From CALDTK01 sp963837005 (GTDB lineage: Bacteria > Bacteroidota > Bacteroidia > Chitinophagales > Saprospiraceae): a stretch of DNA of 64,000 bases. The DNA lies in the NCBI GenBank assembly GCA_963837005.1, contig CAWIMC010000013.1, positions 862,970-926,969 on the forward strand, read 5' to 3'. Below are positions 45,954-56,123 of the stretch, piece after piece (within the stretch, counting starts at the first letter, position 1; each line of letters begins with the position of its first letter). Position numbers and translations under genes: made by a program. The notes beneath the pieces are model-generated. The model did no database searches. It had not been told where the DNA came from and saw nothing but the letters and a program-made list of their open reading frames with translations.

Positions 45954-47870
45954 ATGCCGCTCTCCAAAGCGCTCTCGATTAGGGCCTGCATCCTTCTGGT
46001 CATCGCCCTCGCCGTCGGCCAGCGTGCGCACGCCCAGTCTGCGTCCACCCTCCCGCTCGACAGCATCCGCGCCCTGCCCGACGACACCGTCAAGCTTCGA
46101 CGTTACCTCGACTACATCCTGCCCGTCCGCCAGTCGGCCGGTAAGGAGGCGTCGCTGGCCTGGCTCAGGGAAGCCCTCCCGCTCGGGCGCGCGGCAGGCG
46201 CTACGCAGGTCGGCTTCGACCACCGCCGATCTTTGGTGCGGGAGCTGATGTGGAACTACGAACCGGACTCCGCCCTGGCGTACAGCCGTGGCCTGCGTCC
46301 GATCGCGCGGGCGCTCGGCCGCCCGAGGGCCCTGGCCGATACCGAAGACGCCTTCGCGATCGCCTACCAGCGGCTGGGCCAGGGAGACTCCGCCGCGATC
46401 GCGGCGCTCAACGCCCACCGACTTTACAGTGAGATCGGGATGGTCAGCGACGCAGCCTACGAGCTAATGCTCCTCGGTGAAATCCGTGCCGACCTCGACG
46501 ACCGTACGGGGGCACTAGACTACTTGCGACAGGCCTTCGAGCTCTCGGCCGGCGGCGACCGCGATGTCATCCGCCAGATCATCAGTAAGGAATACGCCCG
46601 CGGCCTACTACGGGTCGGGCGCATCGACGAGGCCCGCGCCGTGGCCGACACCTGCCTATCGTACGCGAGGAGGCTGGACGACCCGGGGCGGATCAGGTCC
46701 GCGCTCCACCTGCGGATCACGATCCTCAAGGCTGACGGCAGGCTCGCCGACGCGAGACAGGTCTACGACGAACTCCGGCAAGCCAACGGCGGCAAGCTCA
46801 GTCTCTCGGAGCGGATCAACTACGCCGCACTGCGGGCGCGGATGGGCGACAGCGCCGGGGTCAGGGATACACTCCTCAAGCTGTTACCCGTCTACGGCGC
46901 GCGCGGCAACAACGTCCAGTCGCTGCTGTCTATATACTCGATGCTCGCCTTCGTCGACCTGTCTGGCGCCCGCTACGACAGCGCGCGGCTGTACTTCGAT
47001 AAGCACGCAGCGCTGCAGGACTCCATCAAGGGGATTAAGAACCAGGAGCGGGTCCTCGAACTCGAGCAGCGCTTCGCCGCCGCCGAGCGCGATGCCGAGA
47101 TCGCGTTGCAGGGCAGCCAGCTCACCACCCAGCGCCGGACGCTCTGGGGCGTGGGGCTGCTACTGGTGCTCGCGCTCGCGGCGGTTGGCATCGTCGCCAA
47201 GCTCGCCTCGAAGCTGCGGCGTAAGTCCACCGAGAACGAGTTCCTCGTCAAGGAGATCCACCACCGCGTCAAGAACAACCTCCAGGTGCTGTCCTCCCTG
47301 CTCTACCTCCAGGGGCGCCACCTGGCCCGCGACCCGAGCGGGGGCGCCGATCCCGACGGTCACGCCGCGGCGGCCATCCAGCAGTCGCAGACCCGCGTCG
47401 AGGCCATGGGCCTGATCCACCAGCAGCTCTACACCCGCGACCGGTCCGTGGCCGAGGTCAACATGCCCACCTACCTGCGCGAACTCGGCGAGACCTTGCT
47501 CGACACCTTCGGCGGCGTAGACGGGTGCGTGCAGATCGCCTACGCCGTAGAGGACATCCCCCTCGACGTCGATACCGCCATTCCCCTCGGCCTCATCGTC
47601 AACGAGTTGGTGACCAACTCCATGAAGTATGCCTTCCCGGCGGGCCAACCAGGCACCATAGAGATCGAACTGCGCCGCGACGGACCGAAGCGGCTGCTCC
47701 TGCGCGTGTCCGACGACGGCGAAGGCGCGGACGAGGGCGACGCACCGAAAGGGACGGGTTTTGGCGGAAGCCTCGTAGAACTGCTCAGTAAGAAGCTCGG
47801 CGGCGAACCGAAGGTACTGGCGATGGTGGGCGGCGGCTACGCCACGGAGCTGTCGTTCGAGCAGGGCTAA
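45954..47870 (+). CDS. TPR sensor histidine kinase, HisKA_2 type
   Basis: 638 residues: signal peptide (CILLVIALAVGQRAHAQ), TPR-like helices (about 60-370), a coiled coil, one transmembrane helix (LWGVGLLLVLALAAVGIVAKLAS) and a HisKA_2 kinase core with LVKEIHHRVKNNLQVLSSLLYLQGR. The HATPase N box is LGLIVNELVTNSMKYAFP, then SDDGEG and GTGFGGSLVELL. The last motif is partly encoded by a mini-hairpin (47758-47772) whose GGAA loop gives Gly-Ser where the GAAA form would give Glu-Ser. No response regulator is adjacent. Confidence 0.88.
   Translation: MPLSKALSIRACILLVIALAVGQRAHAQSASTLPLDSIRALPDDTVKLRRYLDYILPVRQSAGKEASLAWLREALPLGRAAGATQVGFDHRRSLVRELMWNYEPDSALAYSRGLRPIARALGRPRALADTEDAFAIAYQRLGQGDSAAIAALNAHRLYSEIGMVSDAAYELMLLGEIRADLDDRTGALDYLRQAFELSAGGDRDVIRQIISKEYARGLLRVGRIDEARAVADTCLSYARRLDDPGRIRSALHLRITILKADGRLADARQVYDELRQANGGKLSLSERINYAALRARMGDSAGVRDTLLKLLPVYGARGNNVQSLLSIYSMLAFVDLSGARYDSARLYFDKHAALQDSIKGIKNQERVLELEQRFAAAERDAEIALQGSQLTTQRRTLWGVGLLLVLALAAVGIVAKLASKLRRKSTENEFLVKEIHHRVKNNLQVLSSLLYLQGRHLARDPSGGADPDGHAAAAIQQSQTRVEAMGLIHQQLYTRDRSVAEVNMPTYLRELGETLLDTFGGVDGCVQIAYAVEDIPLDVDTAIPLGLIVNELVTNSMKYAFPAGQPGTIEIELRRDGPKRLLLRVSDDGEGADEGDAPKGTGFGGSLVELLSKKLGGEPKVLAMVGGGYATELSFEQG
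47758..47772 (+). repeat. GNRA mini-hairpin, GGC-GGAA-GCC
   Basis: GGAA-loop copy in sense inside the ATP-lid glycine box of the 45954 kinase (GFGGS). Confidence 0.8.
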
Positions 47871-47977
47871 AGGATGTACTCCTGTCTAAATGTCATGCGC
47901 GTGTCCGCAAAACTGCCAGTCCGTCCGCTATCGACCCGCGGCGCAGGCTTTGCTGTTACGCTATCAAACCAAGATAT

Positions 47978-50673
47978 ATGACTGCCGAGAATCTAACCAT
48001 CAAGGGCCAGGAGGCGCTCCAGAAAGCGACCCAACTTGCGCAATCCCGCGGCCAGCAGGCCGTGGACACTGCACATTTACTACAAGCTGCTCTTCAGGTC
48101 GACGAGAGTGTGACCGGATTTTTGCTCGGGAAGACGGGCGCTAACATGCCGGCTATTCAACGCCAGCTCGAGGAGATTTTGAATACGTTCCCGAAAGTAG
48201 CCGGTGGCGGTAATCCCTACCCCAATAATGATTTCCAGGGGGCGCTGCGCGAGGCGGAGGCTTTCGCCAAAACCATGGGCGACGAGTTCATTAGCCTCGA
48301 GGCGGTGTTGTACGGCATCACGGCCGGACGCGACAAAACCGCGCGTTTGCTGCAAGACCAGGGCGCGACGCCGAGTAATCTAAAGGCCGCTATCGACGAA
48401 CTTCGCAAGGGTCGCAAGATCACGACGCAGAGCGGGGAGGACGCGTTTAATGCGCTGAATAAGTTTGCGATAAACCTGAACGAAAGAGCGGAGATGGGCA
48501 AGCTCGATCCGATCATCGGGCGCGACGAGGAGATCAGGCGGACGCTGCACATTCTAAGCCGTAGAAAGAAGAACAACCCGATTCTTATTGGCGAACCTGG
48601 CGTCGGTAAGACGGCCATCGTCGAGGGGATCGCCTGGCGGATCGTGAAGTCGGACGTGCCCGAAAACCTGAAGTCCAAGAAGATCTTCGCGCTCGACATC
48701 GCTGCGCTAATTGCGGGTGCGAAATTTAAGGGTGAGTTCGAGGAGCGCCTCAAGGGCGTCATCGAGGAGGTGACGGCCAGCGAGGGCGAGGTGATCCTGT
48801 TTCATCGACGAGATCCACACCCTCATCGGGGCCGGCGGCGGGCAGGGCGCCATGGACGCGGCCAACATCCTGAAGCCCGCACTCGCGCGTGGCGACCTGC
48901 GGACGGTGGGCGCCACCACGCTCGACGAGTACCAGAAGTACTTCGAGAACGACAAGGCGCTGGTGCGGCGCTTCCAGACCGTCGTGATCGACGAGCCGAG
49001 CGTCGAGGACACGATCTCGATCTTGCGCGGCCTGCAGGAGCGTTACGAGGTGTACCACAAGGTGGAGATCCTCGACGAGGCCATCGTGGCCGCGGCGCAA
49101 CTCTCGCACCGCTACATCACAGAGCGGCAGTTGCCCGATAAGGCGATCGACCTGATCGACGAGGCCAGCGCCAAGCTCCGCCTCGAGCTCGACTCCGTGC
49201 CCGACGAGGTCGACGAGCAGCATGCGCCGCGTCCGCCAACTGGAGATCGAGCGGGAGGCGCTCAAGCGCGAGAACGACACGGCCAAACTCAGGATCCTCG
49301 AGGAAGACCTGGCCAACGCCAAGCAATCGCTGGACAGCATCACGGCGGTTTGGCAACAGGAAAAGGACATCGTCGACACGGTGAACAAGCTGCGCGCCGA
49401 GATCGAGCAACTCGAGCAGGAGGCCGCCAAGGCCGAGCGCGACGGCGACTTCGCCACCGTGGCCCGGATCCGCTACGGCGACCTCACCGAGAAGAACGCG
49501 CTGCTACTCAACGAAGAGACGACCCTCGAGGAACTCCCGGCCGACAAGCGCTTCACGCGCGAGCAGGTCACCGCCGACGACATCGCTGATACAGTGGCAC
49601 GGATGACGGGCATCCCGGTCACGAAGATGATGCAGTCCGAAAAGGACAAGCTGCTGCACCTCGAGGACGAGTTGCACAAGAAGGTCATCGGGCAAAAGGA
49701 GGCCGTGGAAGCCGTTTCGGACGCCGTGCGCCGCTCACGTGCGGGCCTGCAGGACGAGAACCGGCCGCTGGGATCGTTCATCTTCCTCGGTCCGACGGGC
49801 GTCGGTAAGACCGAGCTCGCCAAGGCCCTGGCCGACGTGCTGTTCAACGACCCGACCGCCATCACGCGCATCGACATGTCGGAGTACTCCGAGCGCCACG
49901 CCGTGTCGCGCTTGGTGGGTGCCCCTCCGGGCTACGTCGGCTACGACGAGGGCGGCCAGCTCACCGAGGCCGTGCGCCGCAAGCCCTACTCGATCGTGCT
50001 GCTCGACGAGATCGAGAAGGCGCACCCGGACACGTTCAACATCCTCTTGCAGGTATTAGACGACGGAAGGCTTACCGATAATAAAGGTCGCGTGGCCAAC
50101 TTCAAGAACACGATCGTGATCATGACCTCGAACATCGGCTCGGACATCATCCTCGAGAACTTCTCCGACCTCGAAGCCGCCGGCGAGGGCAAGCGCACCG
50201 AGATCGTGGAGACGACGAAGTTGGAAGTCTTAGATCGCTTGAAGCAAAACGTCCGACCGGAGTTCTTGAATCGCATCGACGACCGGATTGTGTTCTTGCC
50301 TTTAGACAGGAATGAGATTAAGGAGGTCGCCAAGCTCATGCTCCGCAACGTGGACGTGATGCTCAATCGCCAGGGCATGTTGATGCGCGTCTCGGGCAAT
50401 GCCTTGACCTTTATGGGTGAGCTGGGGTACGAGCCTGCGTTTGGTGCGCGCCCGATGCGACGCGTGATCCAGAATGAGCTGGTCGATAAGTTGTCGAAGG
50501 ACATTTTGCGGGCGAAGTTCCAGGCGGGGGATACGGTGTACGTGGATGTGGACGTGAAGGGGCTGACGTTTAGTAAGGAGCCTTATGCGGGGGTGACTCG
50601 GTATCCGGATCGGTGGATGGGACGGTGCCTGGAGAGGTTGTCGATATTGAGGACGCTGAGGTTGAAGATGTAA
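47978..50673 (+). CDS. clpB: ClpB disaggregase (two frameshifts, about 48800 and 49220)
   Basis: ClpB N-domain (LTIKGQEALQKATQLAQSRGQQAVDTAHLL), first AAA+ module with GEPGVGKTAIVEG, coiled-coil middle domain (LEIEREALKRENDTAKLRILEEDL), second AAA+ module with GPTGVGKTELAKALA and a C-terminal D2 small domain. The frame breaks twice. At about 48800 the run CTGTTTCATC has one T too many and removing it gives LFIDEIHTLIGAGGGQGAMD. At about 49218 removing a base joins DEVDEQ to MRRVRQLEIE. With both repaired the protein is about 897 residues. It resolves protein aggregates with DnaK. A chaperone of this kind is unlikely to be lost by two mutations in otherwise conserved code. Confidence 0.9.
48259..48273 (-). 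repeat. GNRA mini-hairpin, GGC-GAAA-GCC
   Basis: Exact copy, antisense in clpB (AFAKT, in the N-domain helix before GDEFIS, where the family has no gap). Confidence 0.85.
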
Positions 50674-50998
50674 GGGCGGTGTAATCGCCACAGGGTAAGC
50701 CTTGGGGTTATGTCTTGGGTGGACTAGCACAAGTCAACTCCCTGCTACGCGGGTCCCTCTTATGCTGGTCTGGTACCCGGCTCTCCTGTATGGCTAAAAT
50801 GGACAAGTATAATGACGGGGCTCGTTGACGGAAGTTGGCGGGCCCTTACTGCGTACTGGCCCCTGTAGCCCTTCGCTTCTCTTGTAGCTTTCGCCAAAAC
50901 TTGCAGGTTTCGAACTGAGCTCTGTTTTCAGGTTGTGTCGGCGTGGCAAATCTGTTCTGTGTCCTTTTACCAATCTACGCTAGGTGTCAAGCCGTCGG

Positions 50999-51211
50999 TC
51001 AATGCCAATCTACTATGCTGAACAACAGACAATTCCCCGCTCTTGCCGCACGCCGGGTGCACGGCCACTGCGACCCACGGCTCGGCCCTGCGCAACACCT
51101 TCTGTCCACCATTAGGTAGTGGTACCCTCCTTTCTTCCGATCATGGTGTCCGCCGTTGCTATCTGTGCGACCGCTATGTGCAGACGCGGTTATCGCTACG
51201 ACCAACAAGCA
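50999..51211 (-). pseudogene. Decayed small secreted protein with HSGRTDSNGGH...GGYHYH motif
   Basis: The minus strand reads LLVVAITASAHSGRTDSNGG, then HHDRKKGGYHYL, the familiar signal-peptide plus H-x-GRTDxxGGHxxxKxGxYHYH motif of small bacterial secreted proteins. The frame is lost exactly in the motif end: adding one base gives YHY-NGGQKVLRRAEPW. No normal start codon precedes the signal sequence. It looks like a recently broken gene. Confidence 0.55.
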
Positions 51212-51870
51212 CCACGGTAAAATGCTTTTTATACTGAAAAGAAACTAGACCTTTCGTGGTCCTGATCGCAGCCCTCATTCGGGCTACCGTTATCTGAGCA
51301 CACTAGTTGTGAGTGTAAAAAATGATAGATACAATGCGTAGCCTCACGGCCCACGCACCATTGCAGTCATCCGGCGCGAGCTGGTAGGTGGCAATGTCGT
51401 CACTTGCGGAGCTTAGTAGCGGTACGCACCGACATTTCCGAACCACAGCTCAAACTGTACGTCTAGACGCACTCGCCAGGCATTTGCCGGAGGGGGGTGA
51501 AGCGGTCAACAATGAGCAATAGGACTTGTAGGACTACTACAACGTCAAAAATGGGGTCTGCCCCTTGGGCAGGAAAAACAGTAAACATAATGTTATGTTT
51601 ATTTGGTGACTAATTAAATCACTCCGAAACCGGGAGTCACGAAGCGTATAAATATTTCGGATCAAGTGCCTATGTGGGACCTTCTCCGGCTGAGAGAACC
51701 GATGCCGCGACAACATAGTTCCCTGAAGGTGAATAATTTCGATTGGCAACACTTGAGTCGCGAGGGTTGCATGTGGTTGTGGGGCTTCAGCGACCCAGGG
51801 AGGCGTAGTGCGCGCGTTGCGCAAAATTGGCCCGGATTTATCCGAGTCTGCCTGAGCATCCTGCGGTCAT

Positions 51871-52145
51871 CTAGACTTTTGGAGACCTCACCTTCCCCTC
51901 CCCAAAATACCAAAAATCCACCCCCTCAGTTTTGGCGAAAGCTGTCACCTCCTCGTAGCCCGAAACCGTCATCCGCTCACGTTCCTTGACGGCCGTATCT
52001 ACCACCATCACCCCTACACCGATCTCTTTGCTGTGCTGTCGCAAGGTCTCCTCGCGCTGGGCGACCAACTTCTGGATGTCGACGCAGGCCTCGGTCGGAC
52101 CGATCCTGCGCTTGTGCCGCTCGGAGGCCTCTAACTCAAGGGTAT
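51871..52145 (-). pseudogene. C-terminal fragment of an unknown gene
   Basis: An open frame runs from a TGA near 52155 without an ATG: NKVHLYTLELEASERHKRR..., KLVAQREETLRQHSKEIGVG..., ending DFWYFGEGKVRSPKV. Charged helical then strand character looks like real coding sequence cut from a longer gene. It contains a mini-hairpin copy (51929-51943) read as AFAKT. Family not recognised. Confidence 0.45.
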
Positions 52146-52221
52146 AGAGGTGGACCTTGTTGCGCCGCTGTCAGTTGCCTGCGATGTCAGGCTAAGCTCG
52201 ATTTGCCTGTCTAAGGCAGTA

Positions 52222-54042
52222 CTACTGCTTCAATACGCGGAAGGTGCTCAGCTCGCTGCCGGATTGTACGGTCACGATGTAAGAGCCGCCTACCAATTCT
52301 CGGAGGTCGAGCTGCGTGCTTTCGGAGAAATACTCATCCCTGAGGGTTCTTCCCAGCGGGTCCATCAGGCGCACTCGTGTAGTCTTGCTGGAGCCTGCAC
52401 TAACCGCGGCGACCGTGATTAGGTCGGTCGTGGGATTTGGGAATACCCTGTAGGAATTAAGTGAGCCGTCAAAAGTCACTACCCGGACTTGGGAGTACTT
52501 ATCTGTGCCGTCGCTGTCGACAATGTGGAGCCTGTAATAGTTGGCTCCCCGCTGGGGAGCGCTGTGGAGTGTGTGGTAGCGCTCTGTAGATGTAGGCCTT
52601 CCCTTTGCGGCAAGTACGTCGAAGACCGTGTAATCGACTCCATTGGTGCTGTGCTCCACATCGTAGTGGCTTACGCCCACCTCGCTCGCGGATTGCCACG
52701 AGACCAAAGCGGAGGTGCCTTCCTTGACCGCGCTGAAGCTGAGGAGTTCGACGGGTAGTGCAGGTCGTGCGGCTTCGTAGATCGCTCCGAAGATGCCGTA
52801 GGTGCTGCCGTCGGCACCGGTTCCGTCGGCGCTCGAGCGATAGCCGTCTTGCCAAACAATGGCTGCTTTTGCACCTTGCGAGGCTGCGACGGCCGCGGCC
52901 TGCTGGAAGCCTACGGTCGTCTGATTGGCCAGTGACTCGGCTGCGAGAGCGACCGGGGTGCCGGCAGAGCCCGCGTCGAACACGCGGACGTAGACGCCAT
53001 CTAAATCGCCGTCACGTCCTCTGCTGCTCCACGCGGCAGTGATCAGGTGACCGCTCGTTATCCCAATTGCTGGGTTTGTCTGCGGAAAGGCGGGGGAGGC
53101 GGTCGAGAGGGCCTGTGTCGAGCCGAGGGGGCTAGCGTCGGTGTCGTAGGCCGTGAGATATCCAACTGCGAGATTGCCGGGCTCCTGTTGCTGCCAAGTA
53201 ACCACCGAGTTGCCATCCGCGGCGACGGCCACGCGGGGACTCGACATCGCTGCGGTGGCGCTTTGTGCTACGACAAACTCAGCGCCGAGGGCCAGGCCGT
53301 CCTTGTCGAAGCGTCGTGCGTAAATGTTTCCTTTGCTCGCTCCCTGATCAGCGCTCTGCCAGACGACCGTAATGGTGCCGTCTCCGGCGATAGCAACGTC
53401 GGGGGCGGCCTGTCGAAGGAAAGTGCTCGAATGCGCAGTGACCTCGGCGCTCGTGGGAACACCGTCTGCATCGAACAACCTCAGGACGATGCCTGCGGCT
53501 CCTTCCCAAACCACAGCGTAGGTGAGGCCCAGGGCATCCGTCGCGATAGCCGGGCGACGCTGGTGACCGACGGAGTTTGCGTTGGCAGCGATTTCTGAAG
53601 TTCGGGCGGTGCCGTCGGCTGCGAAGTAGCGGAGGATGATCTCCCAGCCGTCGCGGCCCCCCTGGCGATCGCCCTGCCAGACGGCGGCGAAGCGGCCGGA
53701 GGCTTCCGAGACAACACGCACGTGACGTTGGTCGTACTGAGCGGTGGTGTTGAGGGCGAATTCGCTACCCGCAGCCATCCCATCTGCACTGCGACGCTGA
53801 GCGTAGACCCCGTAGCCGCTTCCATCCTGTCCGTAAGAAGCCCAGGCCGCGATAGTATTACCCGCAGCATCCATGGCGATGGCGGGCTGGTACTGTACGC
53901 CGGCTGTGGTGGTGTTGACTTGTGTTTCCGTAGTGATTACGGTAACCTGTGCAGAGAGTTGAGAGACGGCCGGCATCACGAGGAGGCAAAGCGGAAGCAG
54001 TCGGGCGGAGGAGTAGCGGCGCGGAGTAATATGATCGGGCAT
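52222..54042 (-). CDS. T9SS-exported surface protein
   Basis: 606 residues with a signal peptide (LLPLCLLVMPAVSQLSAQ). Residues about 40-400 contain repeats of the form YQPAIAMDAAGNTIAAWAS..GVYAQRRSADG, a strand-rich propeller-like repeat. A fibronectin-like segment (LPVELLSFSAVKEGTSALVSWQSASEVGVSHYDVEHSTNG) leads to the T9SS type A sorting domain (YRVFPNPTTDLITVAAVS...STFRVLKQ). Predicted to be secreted through the T9SS. Confidence 0.85.
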   Translation of the reverse strand: MPDHITPRRYSSARLLPLCLLVMPAVSQLSAQVTVITTETQVNTTTAGVQYQPAIAMDAAGNTIAAWASYGQDGSGYGVYAQRRSADGMAAGSEFALNTTAQYDQRHVRVVSEASGRFAAVWQGDRQGGRDGWEIILRYFAADGTARTSEIAANANSVGHQRRPAIATDALGLTYAVVWEGAAGIVLRLFDADGVPTSAEVTAHSSTFLRQAAPDVAIAGDGTITVVWQSADQGASKGNIYARRFDKDGLALGAEFVVAQSATAAMSSPRVAVAADGNSVVTWQQQEPGNLAVGYLTAYDTDASPLGSTQALSTASPAFPQTNPAIGITSGHLITAAWSSRGRDGDLDGVYVRVFDAGSAGTPVALAAESLANQTTVGFQQAAAVAASQGAKAAIVWQDGYRSSADGTGADGSTYGIFGAIYEAARPALPVELLSFSAVKEGTSALVSWQSASEVGVSHYDVEHSTNGVDYTVFDVLAAKGRPTSTERYHTLHSAPQRGANYYRLHIVDSDGTDKYSQVRVVTFDGSLNSYRVFPNPTTDLITVAAVSAGSSKTTRVRLMDPLGRTLRDEYFSESTQLDLRELVGGSYIVTVQSGSELSTFRVLKQ

Positions 54043-54183
54043 GGCTGGCGCTTCGTATGAGGAGAGGGGAGCGTCGCGTAGGGCAACGCCGAGCTCGGCG
54101 TTACGTCAGCAAAAAGGTTGCCATATGATAATCGAAAATGGCGCGGTAATTGCTGGCAGAGGGACACATATAAAAACTTTGCC

Positions 54184-55974
54184 ATGCGATTGCTTTCCTC
54201 CTCCTTACATTATCGTACTTACGTACGTTTCGCATTGCTCATTTGCTCCGCAGTAGCGCTCAACACTATGGCGGAGGCCCAAGATGGCAACGCCGCTCTC
54301 GGAAGAGGAGCGATTTGGTACCTGACGACTGGCGACTTCAACGTAGGCGTCGGCGATAGCGCAATAACCAACATCGATCGGGCTAGCAAGGTCGTAGCGA
54401 TTGGCGCTAAGGCAGGACCAAAGGTTGACGGTACCCCAACGATTGACGGTAATATCTACATAGGATCCCGCGCTGGCAACGCCGATAATAGCGTTGCTTT
54501 TGATGTAGTATTAATTGGCGAAGAATCGGGCGTAAACAACAGCGGTGGCGACAATACATTTGTTGGAACGAAGTCTGGGTGGTCGAATACCAGTGGTACC
54601 GATAATACTTTTATAGGTGAAGAGGCCGGTCGCGATAACGTAATAGGTCGTAACAATGTGTACGTAGGTGAAGACGCCGGATATGGCGTATTAACGAGCG
54701 ACAACACCTTCGTTGGGCGTACAGCTGGGCGTGGATCCGGAGGCACTGGGGAGAAGAACACTGGCATAGGTAACGAATCACTCTACGACATTAGGGACGG
54801 AAGGTGCAATACAGCTTTGGGCGATTCTTCTGCCACCGATATTGGGAACGGAAGTTACAATACGATGCTCGGTCAGGCTGCTGGCGCGGCTACCGAGTAC
54901 GCAAGCTTCAATACCTTCGTTGGTTGGAATGCGGGATGGGACAACAACCGAACGAATAGTACGACTAACGCCAACAGGAATACTTACCTCGGAGCGCGCA
55001 CCGGATTTGCCAATCGAGAAGGCGAAGACAACGTAGGCGTCGGTGCCTTCGCAGACTATAATAACAATGTCAGGAGCCAAACGACCTTCGTCGGTGCTTC
55101 CGCAAATCCGGATAATAATTTCGTGACTTTGTTGGGCTACGATACCCGTGCATCCGGTGCGTACGGTACGGCCGTTGGGCACAATGCCATCAGTAGTAGC
55201 CAGCGAGCGATCGCATTCGGGCCGGCAGCCATCGTCAATACTGGTGCTAGTGACGCGGTCGCCATCGGCGAAACTGCTTCTGTCGGTGCGAATGCATCCC
55301 AGAGCATCGCCATCGGTCCCGACGCCAGCATTGCGGCGGATGCCACCAACAGCATAGCCATCGGCGCAGGCGCTACGGTCACCGCGAGTCACGAGGTCTA
55401 CATCGGCAATGCCGCCACCGCAACTATCGGAGGCGTGGCCAACTGGACGGCTACGAGCGATGCCCGCCTCAAGACCGATGTCACGGCTGATGTACCTGGC
55501 CTGTCCTTCGTGCGCCGACTACGCCCGGTTCGCTACCGCTTCGATGCGGAGGGACTACGTACGGTCACGACCGATCCGGCTCTTGCAGACGCCATCATTG
55601 CCAAGTCGGCTGCCTGGCAAACGGGATTCCTCGCACAGGAAGTCGAGGCCGCAGCCGAAGTCGAGAACTTCGAATTCAGCGGAGTAGTACGGCCTGAGAA
55701 CGGACGGACCCAATACGGTCTACGGTACGCTGAGTTTGTCGTCCCGCTAACCCGAGCCATCCAAGAACTCGACGAGCGCACCGCAGAATTGGATGCTCGA
55801 AGCGCTGAGTTGGATGCACGAGCGGCTTCGCTTAACGCTCGCGATGCCGAGTTCGAAGCCAGGATTTCTCTTCTAGAGGCGATGGTGAGCGGGCGGAGTG
55901 AAAGGTCCAGTGCACAGCGGACGGCATTGAGCGTCCCGAGCGAGCAAAACGTAAACAAGGGCACCAGGAGATAG
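54184..55974 (+). CDS. Secreted repeat protein with S74 intramolecular chaperone domain
   Basis: The ATG at 54184 gives 596 residues with a signal peptide (FALLICSAVALNTMAEAQ). Residues about 30-380 are tandem turns of the form NNTFVGxxAGxxN and NTALGDSSATDI, a left-handed beta-helix like phage tail fibres and YadA heads. NSIAIGAGATVTASHEVYIGN leads to a peptidase S74 module (TSDARLKTDVTADVPGLSFVRRLRPVRYRFDAEG), which in phage tailspikes drives trimerisation then cleaves itself off. The C-terminus is a heptad-like coiled coil (LDERTAELDARSAELDARAASLNARDAEFEARI). Codon use and GC are lower in the helix part. Bacteroidota often encode such surface proteins. Confidence 0.85.
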   Translation: MRLLSSSLHYRTYVRFALLICSAVALNTMAEAQDGNAALGRGAIWYLTTGDFNVGVGDSAITNIDRASKVVAIGAKAGPKVDGTPTIDGNIYIGSRAGNADNSVAFDVVLIGEESGVNNSGGDNTFVGTKSGWSNTSGTDNTFIGEEAGRDNVIGRNNVYVGEDAGYGVLTSDNTFVGRTAGRGSGGTGEKNTGIGNESLYDIRDGRCNTALGDSSATDIGNGSYNTMLGQAAGAATEYASFNTFVGWNAGWDNNRTNSTTNANRNTYLGARTGFANREGEDNVGVGAFADYNNNVRSQTTFVGASANPDNNFVTLLGYDTRASGAYGTAVGHNAISSSQRAIAFGPAAIVNTGASDAVAIGETASVGANASQSIAIGPDASIAADATNSIAIGAGATVTASHEVYIGNAATATIGGVANWTATSDARLKTDVTADVPGLSFVRRLRPVRYRFDAEGLRTVTTDPALADAIIAKSAAWQTGFLAQEVEAAAEVENFEFSGVVRPENGRTQYGLRYAEFVVPLTRAIQELDERTAELDARSAELDARAASLNARDAEFEARISLLEAMVSGRSERSSAQRTALSVPSEQNVNKGTRR

Positions 55975-56123
55975 CTGCCTACTACGCTGTACAGGTCGCT
56001 TCCGCTTTGACGGCGAATGCCGTAAGCGTGCGGTAGTCTCTGCCCGCACGGCATCGCCGCACCTAGCAGCGTTGCTGTACCTGCGCGCGTTAAGCACGGT
56101 TTGGACAACCTGGATCCACGTCT

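Larger units (their letters stand above)
50674..52221. other. 1.5-kb gene-poor, partly AT-rich region with gene shards
   Basis: No intact gene is supported. It holds a decayed YHYH-motif gene (50999-51211), a C-terminal gene fragment (51871-52145), two wobble-stem mini-hairpins (50886-50900 minus, 51929-51943 plus; stem GGC/GCT), a hairpin CTGCCC-CTT-GGGCAG (51558-51572) and an 8-bp inverted repeat TAAACATA/TATGTTTA (51582-51601). Base composition around 51540-51660 is clearly more AT-rich than the surroundings. Confidence 0.6.

Noticed and set aside
47899..47913. GTTTTGCGGACACGC (minus strand) as a family member
   Set aside because: Stem GCG/CGC pairs but the loop GACA breaks the GNRA rule; kept as a possible decayed copy only.
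30915..49222. Programmed +1 frameshifting in the kinase, cyclase and clpB genes
   Set aside because: No shared slippery codon, stop context or stimulatory structure at the break points, and homologues of ClpB are read in one frame; base insertion errors are simpler.
51666..51989. 107-codon plus-strand ORF
   Set aside because: Composition is uneven, it overlaps the better-supported minus-strand fragment and its C-terminal part is a shadow of the mini-hairpin region.
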